DNA of 64,000 nt from Toxorhynchites rutilus septentrionalis. Taxonomy: Eukaryota; Arthropoda; Insecta; Diptera; Culicidae. Where the stretch lies: assembly GCF_029784135.1 (NCBI RefSeq), contig NC_073746.1:6927136-6991135 (forward strand). The letters run 5' to 3'. This document shows positions 21,366 to 33,285 of the stretch, one piece after another. The notes beneath the pieces were generated by a model. It was not told the DNA's origin, searched no databases, and was given only the letters and a program-made list of their open reading frames with translations. The position numbers were made by a program, and so were the translations under genes. Position 1 is the first letter of the stretch, and each line of letters begins with the position of its first letter.

Positions 21366-23208
21366 TATAAACAATATTTATTCCTAGCTGTTTTGAGGCA
21401 TCTCGCACAAATTGACAATATCATTGAGTTGTCAGTGCAAGTCGGAGCAATTTTTAGAGTGTAAAAAAAGTTCACTGTTTACATAAAAGCAATCTCGAAT
21501 CGGTCCCACTTTTTTGCTTGAAGTTACTATCCCCTGGAATCATGATTTCTCTAATGGGGTCACTAGGGTCAGCAGTAATTTAATAACATTTGGAATTTTG
21601 TGGGAGCATTCTGTCCTGCTGACATATTCTCACCATTGTTAAAGAGCATATCGAGACGACAAGACAGAAATCTAATTCAAGCACAGTTCCTACTAATAAC
21701 ATGTTGGGGAGAATACGATTCTTGTGCGCTAGGCTATCTTCCAGGAAGGGATTACTCTCCATCAACAACGTGGTGCCGTCACTATTGTTTCCCGAGTTCC
21801 CGCGAAAGGTGTCCTGTGAATTCATCAATGGAATACTTTATCGCAGTGATGCGATGAAACGTCATTGACGACAAGCTAGCCGTCGTTCTTTTTCACTTCA
21901 TTGGTGCCAATTGTGACACACGAGACATGTTCAAATTATACCTAGAACTCGACTTTTTAGCGGATGAGAACAACTAAAATCTAGAACTATTCACCTTCTC
22001 CGAAACTACATACATGTTTGTGTCTTTGATATTTTTTTCTTTGCTGCACCGAAAGAGAAATTGTTGACAACACCATTTGTGTTGACCGGAATATGGAAAC
22101 ATATTAGGCGGATAAAATGTTTACTTTGAACTTTAAACTAAAAACTGTGCTCCGGAATGTACAGTTTCGCTCATAACCGGGATTTTTTAACGCCTATCAA
22201 GTTCATGGGGTTTCAAATGATGTTGAATGAAACGGTATAATTCACTGTCTGTGACTATTTCAATTTCTATTCAAACAATAATATTACTCAAAGTTTGAAA
22301 TTGATATTGGAAACGTTTTATATGGGACAAGCTGTGGAAGGCGATGGACAAAGCATTGGATGATCTTAAAATACAAAATTAAACAACTTTCAAGAAAAAC
22401 CGATTTCACAATTATATTCCCTACACAAGAAACGCATAAAACATAGGCATCATGACCGATTATCCCAATCATAATTTCGGCAGAAAAAGAAACAAATTAA
22501 CACATTCGTTCCAAGCAGTAATGGACAACATAATCGGTGAGTTCCGAGTAAACAAATAAATCACCATTGATAAGCCTACACCATATGCGACAACAGTTCC
22601 TCTCGATGGCTTCCTCATAATCGGGAGATATGATCCACTCGCAATAAGCCGGAGGGATTCTCGGGAAGGATGCTCCGATAGCATTGCTAGGGAAAAAGGT
22701 CTTATCGAGGAAGCGGTATGGTTTTGTGAATGTTACCGCAGCATACCAGCATTCTGAGAATATGTAGACCTTGCCCATTTCTTAGAATAATTACAGGTCA
22801 TGAATTGTGTGGGAGTTTCGCTATCACTGCAATCCTTAATTCAAAGAAGAAAAATATTACAGCCGCCGGGAAATATACAATTTTTTTTCCTGTTATTTCG
22901 TTACTGAGAATGACTCAGACCGAATTTGTTTCGTTCGCTGCTAAATATCTTCGGGCATTTCTGGCATACCGGCTAACTGGCATTTAATTCAGCGTCCCAA
23001 TGTTCGACAGGATACTTATTCATTCATGTCTCCAAGCAGATACGATCAGATGAGAACTGTTGAAAATACTCTATCCGCTGCCCGTTGTGTTACCGTGAAG
23101 AATTTCATACATTGGTACACCATTAAATGCACACTCACAATAGAAAAAGTAGCAGAATATATCCAGGTTATTCGTTTTAAAAGCGGAATGGAACGGAGCA
23201 GTCAATTA
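21366..23208. other. Intergenic stretch, possible coding remnants
   Basis: No gene can be named. A 93-residue minus-strand frame at 22497-22778 (IPPAYCEWIISPDYEEAIER) and an 82-residue one at 21580-21828 look more protein-like than the surrounding AT-rich DNA. They lack start context, splice partners and known motifs, and could be remnants of a host gene or captured fragments. Confidence 0.3.
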
Positions 23209-24118
23209 GGGTAAAAGGGGGGGAATTTGGACCACCTAAGCAAATCGCCTAATATTTCCAAACCAAGACGATCTAAATCAAAAATGTCACATTGTTTCTA
23301 AATCAAAAATGTTTAATCATTATATCAAACTACAAAATATATCATAAAACAAAAGAGATGATTTTTGGACATTAAAATTTGATGCGGGGTGATTTGGACC
23401 GTCTGTGGGGTGATTTGGTCCAGTGTGAAAAAAACATACTTATGTTTATGTAAAGTATTTTGGGATAATGTTACAATCAGTAACAATGTTTTGGGATCGA
23501 TACCAGGTGTCTTGGCCAGATTCCAGACCAGAAAAATTGGATTGACACCATCTCGAATTCTGCATGAATCTTTCATCTTTTCACGTGCATTTTCAAACGA
23601 GCATTTTCGTTGTTGGTCAAAGAAAATCCGTTCTTGATGGCCTGAGTTGCTCTTTAAAGCTCCTCCTTCTTCCAACGTTGTCTGTCCATCCCCTTTTTGT
23701 AATTTCGTGACATCTGGAATCAATTAGATCAAAGAAAAGCCTCAAACCTGTAGGACCAATTCACCCCACACAACATGCAAAAAATGCAATTAATTTCATT
23801 TGTTGCTATCAAACTTACAGTTTCGCTGCATCAAATTGTTCCTCTTCTGTAGAAGAACAGAACTTTACTGCACAATACACGAAAAGTTTGTTTAATCAGC
23901 GGGAAAAACCTTAAAATCACGGAAAACTCACATTTTTTTACCATCAAAGTGCTTGTTGTGTTCATACTACCGTTTCCTTCCACCTGTCGAATTCTACCAA
24001 AGTTTTTTTACGTTAGTTACATACGGTTCAATAATAAAAGACAATGACATTATAAAAAAATCAAGTTGAGCCGTACTTTTCGAGATAAAGGGGTGGTCCA
24101 AATCACCCCGTGTTACCC
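23209..24118. mobile_element. TIR element with G-rich ends (TA target)
   Basis: A 910-bp element lies between TA dinucleotides (23207-23208 and 24119-24120). The ends are GGGTAAAAGGGGGGGAATTT and its imperfect inverse finishing AAATCACCCCGTGTTACCC. Subterminal copies of GGGGTGATTTGG(A/T)CC occur at about 23385 and 23407. There is no transposase; it is non-autonomous. Confidence 0.8.
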
Positions 24119-24341
24119 TATTACGACGCTTGTTGTCGATTCATCAGAAAGGTGACCCATCCGTTTTCTAAGAACTAGTTTATAACCCAGTCCAGCGTGG
24201 CGCTTGACGACTTGACTCGCTAAAATCACGCTTATGTACATCTTCATTTATAAATCAGAAAATTTCCCTAAAATTAAAATTTGTAACCGGTTGTATCTTG
24301 GACACGACCGCATATTTTCGACGTAGAACTACGCAATTATA

Positions 24342-25646
24342 TAGGGTTGGGGAAAAAGAAATGTGGTATTTCTGATCGAAATTTGACGCTTTATTTAACA
24401 TACTTAAAATTATCCAATTTAAATTAAATATGCGCCGTTTTGTTCGCAAACTTGTTGCCATTAAGAAGGCAACTTCATTATCCCCCCTCATAAACCCCCC
24501 ACACCCCCCCCCCCCTTCCACCTTATTTGCAAAAAAACTAAGACAGCCAGTTTTCGCAAGCCTCTTTTGAGGTCAACTTAGTATCACCAAGAGCGTTTTG
24601 GATGGATCGGAAGAGATGATAATCACTTGGAGCCAGGTCCGGACTAAACGGTGGGTGCAATAGGACATCCAATCCGAGCTCCCGTAGCTTCTGGCGGTTC
24701 ATCAAAGATGTGTGAGGCCGAGCGTTGTCCTGGTGGAAAACAACACCATTCCTATTGATCATTTCTGGCCGCTTCTGGTCAATCGCCTGCTTCAAACGGT
24801 CAAGCTGCTCACAGTAGAGAACCGAGTTGCCATAGTTGAGCAACTCATAGGGAATGATTCCCTTTCAATCCCACCAAACACACAGCAAAACCTTCCTGAC
24901 CGCCAATCCGGGCTTGGCGATGGTTTGGGCCGGCTCACCGCGCTTCGACCACAACTTTTTTCGCTTTAGGTTGTCGTACGTGATCCACTTTTCATCACCA
25001 GTCACCATCTTTTTCAAAAATGGGTCGAGTTCGTTTCGTTTCAGCAGTGCATCGCTGGCGTTGATTCGGTCTAAAAGATTTTTTTTGCGTCAACTCGTGT
25101 GGCACCCATACATCTACCTTTTTTTGGAATCCAATCTTCTGCAAATGGTTCCAAACGGTTTTATGGTCTATACCCAGTTCCTGGCCAATCGAGCGAGTGC
25201 TCACACGCCGGTCTACTTGGATAATTTCAACGATTTTATCGGTTTCCACGACGATTGGCCTACCAGTACGGGGTGTATCTTCGACAGCCACTCCACCGGA
25301 ACGAAATCGATCAAACCAACGCTGTGCTTTGCGAATCGTTACAGTATCGGTTCCATAAACTACACGATTTTTTTCGGCCGCCTTCGTTGCAGTTTTACCT
25401 CGCAGGTAGTAAAAACGTTAAATATGACGAATTTATTGCTTGGTGGACTCCATCTTTGACGCGCTATAACTTTAGACTGAAAAGGGCAATCACAACACAG
25501 TCAAAACGACACTTATAGCACAGAGTAGTAGCGTAGCGTCTTCAAATAGCCGTATAGTATGACCCGATGCGATAAGTACAACACAAGATATGTTTAAGTG
25601 TTGACATATATTGACAATATACTACATTTCTTTTTCCCCAACCCAA
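24342..25646 (-). mobile_element. DD34D mariner element, nested
   Basis: A 1305-bp mariner has ends TAGGGTTGGGGAAAAAG (left) and its inverse (right), between TA dinucleotides at 24340-24341 and 25647-25648. The empty site is visible in the related copy at 59567-60573, where CAATT(A/G)CATTATGC-type sequence is continuous, so insertion into the Helentron-like element is direct. A 130-bp terminal fragment of the same family lies at 38054-38182. Confidence 0.88.
24538..25453 (-). pseudogene. Mariner (DD34D) transposase pseudogene
   Basis: Read from ATG 25453 on the minus strand. It starts MESTKQ, has two early stops, then the paired helix-turn-helix (TIRKAQRWFDRFRSGG, GQELGIDHKTVWNHL). An extra A in an A-run near 25085 shifts frame, after which VTGDEKW and a WWD stop KGII can be read (a TGA within the WWDWKG motif). 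The rest is open: HQDNARPHTSL and PPFSPDLAPSDYHLF, with 34 residues between the last two catalytic Asps, the mariner spacing. It ends at a TAG (24538-24540) just before the usual C-terminus. Inactive. Confidence 0.88.
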
Positions 25647-26645
25647 TATTATGCATTCCACTTGTTTACCACTTCGAATATTATTTTAGAATGAATCGAA
25701 TTTTCTGTAATAGATTATGTTCTTCGTTACAAATAAATTTGATGAACGTCCTTTCACGTTTGATATAATGCCTAGGACTACCAAAATATGTGAACGGAAA
25801 AATTGTCAAACGATCAATGTATTTTACATTTCTCTCTGAAAATATTGCTCATCTCATGTTTACGTAGTTCTCGAACTGCGAAAGTTCATTCACCTCTAGT
25901 ATCTGAAATGACGATTTTCCCAGGCTTCTCAGTTTGAAAGTACGTTTTAGAGAAACATATTCCGGTCTGCACAACGACAAGCGAATACAAAAGTACTTAA
26001 CACCGAAAAATATCCCCGACTTGCATGTATTTTCAAAGCGGATTCTCCCAGGCACATTAATTCTGAATTCCGTGTTAGGGAAAAACAGCTCGGTTCGAAC
26101 AAAAATACCCCCAAAAATACAAAAATAATAATATATTTGCAGGGCGGATTTCCACAGGTACATCGATTTAGAAGTCTGTGTTGGGGAAACCGTAAATCGG
26201 GCCAATCAACCCTGGGCAGTTAGGGCGTTTGAATAACGCTTGACATTTTACAGTTATTCAATTGTTCATCTCATGAAAAATAATATTGTATTAATTGTGA
26301 TTGACGCGTAGAAATATTTCCTATCAATTGATGCAAACATCTTTCCGGTCTGTTAAGAAATGTTGCATTCGAAATACGGGTAGGATTAGCACACAAATCG
26401 GCAGAACAAATGTATGGGAAAAAAAATTAAATTCTTCCAGTTTTCATGAATTTAAACCATTTAGAGATTAGCGAATTGTAATGTATAGCATATCAAACAA
26501 ATCTTAGAGAATTTTCGATTCGATTGGTATGCGAATCATGAGAATTTGTTCACAGTGAAAATAATTATTAACGTTAACTTTATTTCATAAAAACGTGACC
26601 TGTTTTCTGATTTCGCACCCTTCCTGAAAGATCTAGTTCTACGTC

Positions 26646-27771
26646 AAAAAAAAAAACTATGTCAGTGTTCAATTGAAAAAAATTCTCAATTTTATTATCA
26701 ATATAGTAACGGTAAGTGGGTCCACAAGCTTTCCTGAGAGTTGATATGTCAGGTAATCACATGTAACGTTTATATTAGACATTTATAACGAAGCAATGAC
26801 TTTTAAATCTAAATTCATCCATCAAACTATACTCTTATGATGAATTAAAATGGGAAACAATAATTCTTCTCTACAAAAATAGAAACAACACACATCTTAT
26901 GTTAGTGTTCCACCAACTATTAAAACAGCGTGGAACTATTTACCAGCAATTGGACAAAGGCGTTCGAGAAAAGCTACTGCGTCAATGTGTTCCTTCGTGG
27001 TGGCGGTTTACCTTCGCACAGCGTATTTATTACGGCGCGATAAAGGTCATGCCTGCTTATACAAGCGATGTTAATAACAGTTGACATGTTTTTGTTATTC
27101 CGTGCTACCTGCAGACCATGGGGTTTGAGCGGCAGGAGCATACATCCTGCAGACTACGGCCGCCCCCCAGTGGTAGGTAGTCCAGGAAGCCCTACTGCGA
27201 ATTTCCATTCGTTTCTCATAATCGAGCCAGTCGGAGTGTGACATAACTCGACATTTGTAAGTCGTGTTTTGATATTCTTATTTTCCCACAACCGCACTCG
27301 TACCCAGGATAACTCCTTACACAAGTTGGCGTTTAGCATTTAGTTTTGTGATTCTGTGATTTCGAAATTTGAAAGCATTTTGTATCTCTCCAACTTTGCT
27401 TGGCTCGTGAAACTGGAATGATACAATCAACTTATAATAATTTGTTTGTCAAGTATTTAACAGCATCGCACAGGAGTTGATTCCTTTTCATCACTGCTCT
27501 TATGATATGCCAAAACAAAACAAAAAATCCCTCATTTTTGATTATATGGTAATGTTACGGATGTGGAGTTTTTAATACTGGATTGCCCGGAAAATTTGTA
27601 CCGGTTCTTGGGGAAAATTCAAAAGTTAAATTTTTGTAGGTAGACATATATTTTTCACAATCTTTCACAACACCATCCTTCACAATATGGCCGTAGTTTA
27701 TTATTTTCTAAATAAGATTATTTTTTGTTATTTAATATTAATTTCTAGGTTTCATCGTAAATGCATCATAA
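26646..27771. other. Intergenic stretch without recognised gene
   Basis: AT-rich. A 61-residue plus-strand frame at 26899-27084 (LLRQCVPSWWRFTFAQRI) and a GC-richer segment at 27105-27200 stand out, but neither carries a motif I know. Confidence 0.3.
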
Positions 27772-28105
27772 AGACGCGTCCACATTACGCCGAGCGGCCT
27801 TGGCCGCCCGGTAAAGCCGACTTAATGTGGACGTGCCGCTCGGGCTTGCTGACGTGCCATAAACCGACTCGAAACAAACCGAACCCAACCCGAAACAAGT
27901 GGGTCCGGTTCGAGAAAATCGAACCAAAACAAAACGAAGTAAATTAGCGTTGGCGACATTGTGCTTCGTGTGTTCGTGACGGCTTCGTACATCCGATGGG
28001 GCTTCGGCTTCGTGCACCCGATGTGGCATCCACATAACATAACGAACCGAATATGCCGCCTGGTACAGGCCGATCGGCATCATTCGGGATAATGTGGACG
28101 CGCCT
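27772..28105. mobile_element. Tourist-like MITE (TAA duplication)
   Basis: A 334-bp GC-rich element with ends AGACGCGTCCACATTA and its inverse AATGTGGACGCGCCT, flanked by TAA on both sides (27769-27771 and 28106-28108). A 3-bp TWA duplication is typical of PIF/Harbinger-derived MITEs. A third copy of the end motif (AATGTGGACGTGCC) lies inside at about 27822. Confidence 0.75.
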
Positions 28106-28144
28106 TAACGTAAAAAATTGCCTTTGTCGTGTGGATATTTTTAT

Positions 28145-28545
28145 GGCCAATAAGTGCCGGAGAGTGTGGCGGCTTCGAGAAAGGAAAAGCTCCTCCAGGC
28201 TATCGAGAATGCCACGAACAAATCACTATATATCAGAATCAACGCATTCCAGATGATCAACGATGTGCCGGTACATCACTACATTCCCGATAAGATCGAA
28301 AGCCGAAGACGTTTGTGGATGAGATCGAGAGGTTCATCAAGAAGGGCAAAGAAGCCGAACAAGCGTGTGCTGCACGCATCATTCCGCTGTTAGTTCTTAG
28401 TGCTTCGATCCTACTGCTCACGCTAGTACCCTCGGGGGATTTAGTTTTCCTTGTCAACATGATTCCATCGAACCAAAAAATCGGGAAACCATCGCATCCT
28501 GGAGAGTGGCCGCTCTCACGAGGACGGTTTCCTTGATGAGTAACT
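28145..28545 (+). pseudogene. Captured or processed gene fragment, unidentified
   Basis: In two frames the sequence reads like real protein: KEKLLQAIENATNKSLYIRI then HHYIPDKIESR, and after a frameshift near 28310 FVDEIERFIKKGKEAEQACA. Codon use and GC content are host-gene-like, in contrast to the AT-rich flanks. I do not recognise the protein. It has no intron signals and no intact start, and is most likely a pseudogene fragment or part of a captured exon. A second such fragment lies at 29340. Confidence 0.4.
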
Positions 28546-29339
28546 TTTCGGTTTGATCGAAGCTACTGTAGCATGATTTCAAATCCGATTCCTAATCCAT
28601 TTCAAAACCCATTCTAAATCCCATACAAAATTCCATTGTCAACTCATTCCCATAAGCAGTTAATTGTTTTCTAACAAATGACTCATGCGCAAGCACTTCA
28701 ATGTTTACCATTCCCACAAGCATAACTGCATAACTTCGTTAATTACTTTTCTCCCACAAATATCCATCACCCATAAAAACTAGCCACATGCGCTAGCGGT
28801 ATGAATGCATTCTTACATCATATTGATGGCGATGGCGCGCAGTTGATGGCGATAAACTTAAAACCAAAACAGACCTAGTTCTGTTCCGATGAAATATGCG
28901 ACAGTTTACAAAGTCGTAACACTTTACGATTTCCCATGAAATCGATATGCACTATGCGATATGCGCGCTTACGCGCAGTAAGCATTTTTTATTCTTGACC
29001 CCAATCACATCGAACACTGCATTCGATTGATTGGCTATTTCTCTACGCCTTGGCTCCTCCCAACAAATTAAAGAACTCTACACAATTATTGGAAAAAAGG
29101 TTATTTTAAGACTTTCATGTTTAATATTAAGTTAGTTCTAGAGACACACTTCGCGCGAACGGTCGCGTGGAGTTTTAACTATTAAAGGGCTAAGTCTTTT
29201 TTTCTACTTAAATAAACGGAAGTGTTTTTCGAAAAAGAAAAGAGAAGTGTTTTCAATAGTAGAGAGAAAAGTGACCTAATGGTAAATGACAAAATAGTAA
29301 ATGGGTCCCAGGTGGAACAAAATAGTAAACTACCAAGAA
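28546..29339. other. Repeat-like spacer, possible LTR remnant
   Basis: The stretch between the two gene-like fragments contains GGCTCCTCC, an AATAAA at about 29209 and purine-rich runs, which could be a solo LTR, but I cannot identify both ends. Confidence 0.25.
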
Positions 29340-29710
29340 GCTGAACAGCCCACAACTATCACGCCAAACGTGACCACAAGGTGCAGCCTAAGACCTTCCG
29401 TAACGTCCACCGCTATATAGAGGAAGATATCTCGCCGGAGATTTGCATCAAGTTCGGCAAGGAAGCTCTGCTGCTGAACACGTGGTCTCTCCACCATCAG
29501 TTAATCTGTCTCCGGAAAGCGCTGGGCTCCGGAATGAGCGTGCTTCTGTCGGAGAACGGCTTTCTGCGGGATGTGCTGCAGCTGGGCGCTCGATTAGAAC
29601 GCCAAGGTAGCCAAGGCGAAGAAAAAGTTCATCAATGTGGCCGCCTTCAAAGTGCGCACAATTACCCGTGGGAAGAATCGTGACAAGCGTTCGGCTAATA
29701 TCAATAAAAC
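29340..29710 (+). pseudogene. Captured or processed gene fragment, unidentified
   Basis: GC-rich, protein-like sequence in two frames: KTFRNVHRYIEEDISPEICI, a middle part with LSENGFLRDVLQLG, then after a frameshift near 29600 KKKFINVAAFKVRTITRGKN followed by AATAAA at 29703. The basic C-terminus and the polyadenylation signal suggest a copied 3' end of a host gene. I do not recognise the gene. It abuts the foldback element at 29718. Confidence 0.4.
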
Positions 29711-29717
29711 GTATGTA

Positions 29718-30639
29718 TACAGCCACTCCAAGTCAACCCGATTTTCGTTTTTCGTAAAAAGTGGTAGTTTTGTTCTTTATCGCAAAATATTAGACCCATA
29801 ATTTTTTATTTTTTCATTAGAGTGGTCCGAAAAATCTCTTTTGATCGCCTTTTTTCTAAGATTCATAACTTTTGAACTACTGGATCGATTCAGATGAAGG
29901 ATATATCAAATTAAAGCCAAGTACTTTTTGGAAAAATATTACGCATGTCTAAAATTCAGGTTTTGTTTTCGTAATTATTGATTGATTGAACATGTTCCAA
30001 AAAGATTTTTTTGAAAAAATAATAAATTTCGAACGATTAGACCGATCCAGATAATCGATATATTCAATTGAAGCCAATGATCTAGTCTTTGAAAAAAATT
30101 ACACTTGCGAAAAATTTGGATCCTGGTTTTTTGTAATTATTGATTGTCTTAGTTTTCCATAGTTTTCTCGGTTAAAGATAGAAGGCGCTATATTTTTTCA
30201 TATATTTTTTTTGAAAGCTGAGGTTTTTTTACATAACATATCTAAAGATCAAAGATGTGCCTTTTTTTGGTTTTTGAGTCGTAGATTTTCAAATTTAACT
30301 TGTTTACAGTCTTCATCCAGTGTACCTATGCATAGACTAGATCTATGCGGCTAGAATCCAATTTTTTCGCAAGCGTGATATTTTTTCAAAAAAGATTCAT
30401 TGGCTTCAATTTTATATGTCGATTATCTGAATCGGTCCGGTAGTTCAAAAGTTTTGATTAAAAAAAGGATTTTTGGGAAAAAGGGCGAAAATGGATTTTT
30501 CGGACCACCCTACAATGGAAATGATCGCCCTAATGAAAAATAAAGAAATACGGGTCTAATATTTTGCGATAAAGAACAAAACTTCCAATTTTACCAAAAT
30601 CTAAGAACCACTATATCAGTTTGACATGGAATGGCTGTA
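29718..30639. mobile_element. Long-TIR foldback element
   Basis: About 922 bp. The outer ends are TACAGCCACTCCA and, inverted, TGGAATGGCTGTA. The inverted similarity continues inward for over 100 bases (AGTTTTGTTCTTTATCGC and GCGATAAAGAACAAAACTT; GTGGTCCGAAAAATC) and again in the interior around GATCGATTCAGATGAAG. The flank reads TA on the left and CA on the right. There is no coding capacity. Confidence 0.8.
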
Positions 30640-30789
30640 CATATAGATGTGCGATAGTTTTTTTTTACAAGAATAGTTTTACAAGAACTCAATTTAATAA
30701 ATTTAATTTGAATAAAACATGATACACCGAATAAATTCATTCGTCATTTCTTGAATATACGTTTAGCACAAAGTCCGCAGAAATAGATA

Positions 30790-32062
30790 GGGGAAGTGGG
30801 AGCATAGTGGTCACCCTAAGAATGATGCTGAAAAATCGAATGATGCTGAAAAATCGAATGATGTTGAAAAATCGAACTTTTTTTTACCGGGAGGTAGAGG
30901 GATCACTCGCATACATCATGCTAAAAGGATAGATTTATGCGTTCAAATTTGTTTAAATCATTTTTTTTTTATCCCATTTATTTATTCATTAGGCTCATTA
31001 GCATTTTAGCTGTAACAGAGCCGGGTTTTCATCGTGTACATGTACATATGTTTTTTTTTATGTTTCTATAAATTGTAAATTACACAGTAGTTAGTAGTAA
31101 CCATTTAGGCGTTAAGTTTTCTGTTCCATTACATTATGGTAAATTACACAGTAGTAGCCATTTAGGCGCAAGGGTATTCTTTCTGTTCTTTCATTGTTCA
31201 GCTGACCGGACAGCGGAGACAGTTGATATTGATCATTGTTGGGTTATTTATAGAACAGCAGCCCGATGTTTCTTGCAGAGCAGAGCATTGTATGGATGAA
31301 TCGATCTCATTTCGACCGTGGATCGATTTCCATCGCTGATGATGGTTGCGTGGACGTAGTTATTCTATAACAACACAAAGATGGTCAATTGAGGGCCCTG
31401 AGTTTGAACTCACGATCGATCGCTTGGTAAGCGAACGCGTAACCAAGTGGCTACTAAGACCCCCCTAAATTATTATTGAAATAGTATGAACATCTATAAA
31501 ATAAGCTTGGCCTATTCACCTAGAGTTGTAATTTAAATTTTCTCACACATAAAAAAACGTTTTAAAAAAACACATACCGTTTCGCTTAATGGGGCTAGGT
31601 TTAGTTGGGGTGGCATATTTTTCCTGGGTCAAAGCCACAAACGGGACCCCTTTAAGAGCAGAATGTGGTAAGGTATATCAGCTTCAGTAAACAGAACATC
31701 CACTACTGACCACTTTACCCTCAAACATCAAAGTAATTTCTATGTGAGTTAATAGCTAAGATTGAACAAAATGCCTGTTCACCTCTCCTAGAATATGTGA
31801 ATAGTCGTTTAAACTAATGATTTGTCCAAGATATCAGATTGAATGAACTAAATTTCACGAAAAATTCCATAGATACGAAAACTACGGCCGAATGGCTATC
31901 AAGAGCGCGAATTCTGTTTTTGTTTATATTTTGTCATGCGACAACCCTACTGAAGTACAGGGTGGCTTAAAACTCATGGAACTCATCGAACATCAATACG
32001 GCAGCTATAATCAATAGTTATACTATCAAACAAGCAGGTAACCACTTTGCCCCCACTACTCC
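30790..32062. mobile_element. TIR element with G-rich ends, carrying a SINE
   Basis: A 1273-bp element lies between TA dinucleotides (30788-30789 and 32063-32064). Ends are GGGGAAGTGGGAGCATAGTG and its imperfect inverse. Three 18-base tandem copies of GAATGATGCTGAAAAATC (the last with one change) lie at about 30821-30877. A SINE is inserted at 30961-31465. Confidence 0.7.
30961..31465 (-). repeat. tRNA-derived SINE
   Basis: On the minus strand it starts GGGGGTCTTAGTAGCCACTT, has a B-box-like GAGTTCAAACTC (31400-31413 region), a unique body, and an A-rich tail at 30961-30970. Probable target duplication TAAATCAT/TAAATTAT at 30954 and 31466. The body holds a near-repeat of AAATTACACAGTAG (about 31077 and 31140). 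Confidence 0.7.
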
Positions 32063-32513
32063 TAAACATATTTTTCACAAAATTTCACAATTCTTTAATG
32101 GTGTGAAAAAGCATCTAGTACATTGAGAATAACACGAGATATAGTTGTTTCCGGGATTCTAAGAAGGTACTGTAGCGACACGAAACTGTGTCCAGTTGAC
32201 AAAAACCTCAACGTCAATGCAAGTCGCTCGCCGGCAGGAATCGCCTTCTGCATTTGTGTATCCTGTTTTTAATCAACGGAGTAACCAAACGGAGATAATA
32301 ATCGAAATCCTCAGACGCAGAATACGAACGAAGTTCTTAGAAATTTTGTGTATCCGACGGAATCTAAGCCGTAAAATTGTGCCTGGCTACGAGATACATT
32401 ATTTAATAAAAGTTTAATCCTGCCCTAATGCACACCGAAAACGTGCTCACAATTGGGAGTAAACATAGGACTGTAAGTTGAGAGGTTTATGATACCGCCA
32501 TGCGTTCCAAAAA
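32063..32513. other. Intergenic stretch without recognised gene
   Basis: No motif or repeat structure recognised. A 73-residue plus-strand frame at 32196-32417 has no known domain. Confidence 0.35.
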
Positions 32514-33285
32514 GGGTTGGGCGATCTTTAGGAAAAGATCGATCTTTACAGATCGATTTTTTAAATGGCGTAGGAATCGACTCACTCAATAAACTGGTAC
32601 CAAAGAATCGATCGCTGCTCAATCGGTCTTTGAAAAATCGAATGCTTTTTTTCCAATTTTTTACTTGTTCTATACAAGTGTTTCACATTTCCATTCAACA
32701 TTGAAGGCGTTCTATTATTTAAATTTTGTTTTCTTTTCTCAGCTCATTCTTAAAAAAATTTAAAGGCTCTCAAACATTAAAAACTCTCATGAAAATATTA
32801 TATTTGACAGGACATGCAATTATCTAATTAAATAAATCAATTGAAAATTATTATTAGAAACAACAAACTGCAACAACACTGCAACAAACTTCATCCAGAA
32901 CTCCGCTGAAAATAATCCCATTAGCTGTCAGTCGAAACCTTGGTGGTAGTCCCAGTTCTAAAAAATAATGCTTCCGCTGGACCGGATGTCACCATAAATA
33001 TAGCTTGTGACCACTTATTTTGTAATGACTTAACTTACAAAACTGCTTCTCTTTAGTTTACGACCACTAATTTGACAACAGTGACAACCATTTGCCAGGT
33101 GGTTATGGTGGGACTAAAATCATTGTTCATTGAATAACAAATTTACAAAAAAAAATTCTAAGATCGAAATGAAAAGATCGATTTTCGCGATTTTTCGGAG
33201 TACAAAGAATCAATCCAAAGAAAAAACAGAAATCGGAAAGGAAAAGATTGATCTTTTAAATATCGATCCAAGATCGCCCAAACCC
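32514..33285. mobile_element. Foldback element, GATC-rich ends
   Basis: About 772 bp, starting GGGTTGGGCGATCTT and ending AAGATCGCCCAAACCC. Subterminal inverted blocks are rich in AAAGATCGAT/ATCGATCTTT. No coding capacity. Confidence 0.65.

Larger units (their letters stand above)
24289..26645 (-). mobile_element. Helentron/HINE-like element split by mariner
   Basis: The hairpin end is on the left (24289-24309, then GACGTAGAACTACG at 24320) and the plain end on the right (TAGTTCTACGTC at 26634-26645, followed by an A-run), so it points left. Without the mariner (24342-25646) it is about 1.05 kb. It matches, in opposite orientation, the uninterrupted copy at 59567-60573, for example in the repeated GTGTTGGGGAAACCGT and AAAAATACCCCC segments. 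Confidence 0.75.

Noticed and set aside
22497..22778. Novel 93-residue host gene on the minus strand
   Set aside because: Protein-like composition but no start context, splice partner or motif; kept only as an unassigned remnant.
24490..24515. Poly-C tract as a functional element
   Set aside because: Low-complexity run at the mariner 3' end; nothing links it to a function.
26899..27084. Small Trp-rich protein gene
   Set aside because: 61-residue frame with no motif, isolated in AT-rich DNA; chance cannot be excluded.
28546..29339. Solo LTR
   Set aside because: LTR-like composition with an AATAAA, but I could not find matching TG...CA ends or a target duplication.
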